A stretch of DNA of 64,000 bases, from the NCBI GenBank assembly GCA_032622095.1, contig CP136064.1, forward strand, positions 2,666,001 to 2,730,000. The letters run 5' to 3'. The notes under the pieces are model-generated. The model saw only the letters and a list, made by a program, of their open reading frames with translations. It was not told the DNA's origin and made no database searches. The position numbers were made by a program, and so were the translations under genes. The DNA comes from Siphonodentalium dalli. Taxonomy: Eukaryota; Mollusca; Scaphopoda; Gadilida; Siphonodentaliidae. Below are positions 62,911 through 64,000 of the stretch, piece after piece (position 1 is the first letter of the stretch; each line of letters begins with the position of its first letter).

Positions 62911-63720
62911 GCCCTGGCTTATGACATAATACCCTATATGATACAAATGTGGCAAACCGTCCCCAAATTACTGTAAATGCTGTTCCTTGCAATACACATG
63001 TCTTAAATATTTCAGATCTCTGATTGCTATAGATGTCGAAAGACATTCAAGAAAATACGGTATAGAAACCATCATGTAAGAGAACTACATTATAAGCCAG
63101 GACTTATAGAACGTTTTGACTGCAACTACAAGTGCAACAGGTGGGGAAATCTTTCGATCCACATGAAGAGAATTCATCATGGTTGTGGAGGTTTGTAAAA
63201 CAGTTAGAAATATAATTATAAATATAACCTGGTCTTACTAAATTGATTTATCTACTTAGTTCTTTATAAAATTTGATGTTTAGTGATTAAGTAGATAGAT
63301 TCTAAGGCTGTAATGATTCACAGTGAATTCAATGTATTGCAATGCACTATCAAACGATACATGTATCGTGTCATCTGGTATCTCGATACAATAAATCAAG
63401 TAATTTCTGAAGGTGGTCATGTGTAAACCAGCAATGTTGTCTATAAGGGTATTAACAAAGTTGTACTGGTACAATCAAATCTTAAACATTATATGCATAT
63501 TTCCTGAATAGTAGATACTATTACCTCATGGTGTTCACTCGAGTATCAACAAAGTTGTACTGGTACAATCAAATCTTAAAACTTATATGCATATTTCCTG
63601 AATAGTAGATACTATTACCTCATGGTGTTCACTCGAGTATAAATAACGTTGTACTGGTACAAACAAATCTTAAACCTTATATGCATATTTCCTGAATAAT
63701 AGATACTATTAACACATATT
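62910..63720 (+). repeat. Zinc-finger segment, copy C (shorter)
   Basis: Third copy, starting at CTGGCTTATGACATAATACC, so it lacks the first ~500 bp present in A and B. It holds the exon at 63016-63198 and ends in about three ~94-bp subrepeats (63441-63720; unit with CTGAATAGTAGATACTATTA and GTGTTCACTCGAGTAT). Confidence 0.85.
63016..63198 (+). CDS. Two-finger C2H2 zinc-finger terminal exon, copy C
   Basis: Acceptor AATATTTCAG ends at 63015; 60 residues to TAA at 63196-63198. Finger 1 is canonical: C4-x2-C7-x12-H20-x4-H25 (CYRCRKTFKKIRYRNHH core). In finger 2 the first cysteine is Arg33 (TGT to CGT), leaving C36, H49 and H54, so zinc binding should be impaired. No ATG at the exon start (ATC), so it can only be read as a spliced 3' exon. 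Same frame relative to the acceptor as copy B, which supports the exon model. Downstream tail shared with A and B, with AATAAATC near 63391. Confidence 0.55.
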   Translation: MSDCYRCRKTFKKIRYRNHHVRELHYKPGLIERFDCNYKCNRWGNLSIHMKRIHHGCGGL

Positions 63721-64000
63721 GTATCTCACGTGACTTTGTTATTGAAATCAAGCTTTCCGATTGATTGGCTACTCGACTCTATTAGTCGTAGTTGCATACT
63801 ACGCCTTCAAGTCTCTCCCATCGTGCACTATGCATATGTAGTTTTGACTACTAAAAATAGTAACGAACACTACATCAAACTTTGTTCTGAAACTACTTGT
63901 TATTTCGCCGCTGATCCAACTTAAAGCTTCAGTAAGGCAAACATCAATTGTCTGACCTTAGTAAAAGTTGAAAATAGTAGTTTCCTACTGCTAAATCAAA
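63721..64000. other. Window end, no gene seen
   Basis: Unique sequence after the last subrepeat. A 64-codon frame (63730-63924) is open with a fairly protein-like composition but no recognisable motif, and the window ends before its context is visible. Confidence 0.35.

Overview
This window looks like eukaryotic, probably invertebrate, nuclear DNA. It is AT-rich, has no operon-like gene packing, shows intron/exon signals (polypyrimidine-AG acceptors, GTAAGT donors, AATAAA signals) and is dense in short inverted-repeat transposons. Repeated ACATGTA-type words and the hairpin-rich style would suit a marine lophotrochozoan such as a bivalve, but that is only an impression. No complete gene can be assembled here; what is present are exons, exon copies and mobile DNA.

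Region 1 (1-481): unique flank with nothing recognised.

Region 2 (482-45392): a head-to-tail array of 18 copies of a ~2498-bp unit. Unit starts are 482, 2981, 5480, 7981, 10479, 12980, 15478, 17976, 20474, 22972, 25470, 27968, 30466, 32964, 35462, 37960, 40458 and 42956. Every unit carries one 448-nt exon for the C-terminal half of a RhoGAP domain (best resemblance, from memory, to the ARHGAP11 type), with the same intact acceptor and donor. The exon is open in all 18 copies. Its length is not a multiple of three, so consecutive copies cannot be spliced together in frame. The rest of the unit holds a promoter-like TATA/CGTCA block, a short palindrome, a 124-bp inverted-repeat element, and a possible terminal exon with AATAAA. 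Shared variants show dimeric higher-order repeats (units 3-4 = 5-6; apparently 11-12 = 13-14) and a nearly homogeneous right half. A 61-bp linker lies between units but is absent from both array ends.

Region 3 (45393-49860): a transposon- and minisatellite-rich stretch. It holds a 162-bp hairpin, AT-rich tandem repeats, more copies of the hairpin family seen in the array unit, a 383-bp piggyBac-type miniature element with TTAA target duplications, a ~147-bp hairpin abutting it, a 413-bp inverted-repeat element, a G-run minisatellite and a 60/76-bp minisatellite.

Region 4 (49856-63720): a segment containing a two-finger C2H2 zinc-finger exon is present three times (exons at 50468, 62041 and 63016). 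Copy A has a frameshift and a stop. Copy B lacks three residues of finger 1. Copy C has lost one zinc-binding cysteine. Copy B is split by a 1231-bp hAT-type element with a perfect 8-bp target duplication, and copies A and C preserve the empty site. Copy A is followed by an 8.76-kb nested structure (51195-59956): an outer TTAA-flanked element holding a 3.6-kb element rich in AGCACTAAG palindromes and a 3.9-kb element with ~715-bp inverted arms. No transposase coding was found in any of these, so all appear non-autonomous.

Functionally, the window reads as two exon-duplication loci (RhoGAP and zinc-finger) shaped by unequal exchange and repeated transposon insertion. Whether either locus is expressed cannot be told from sequence alone.
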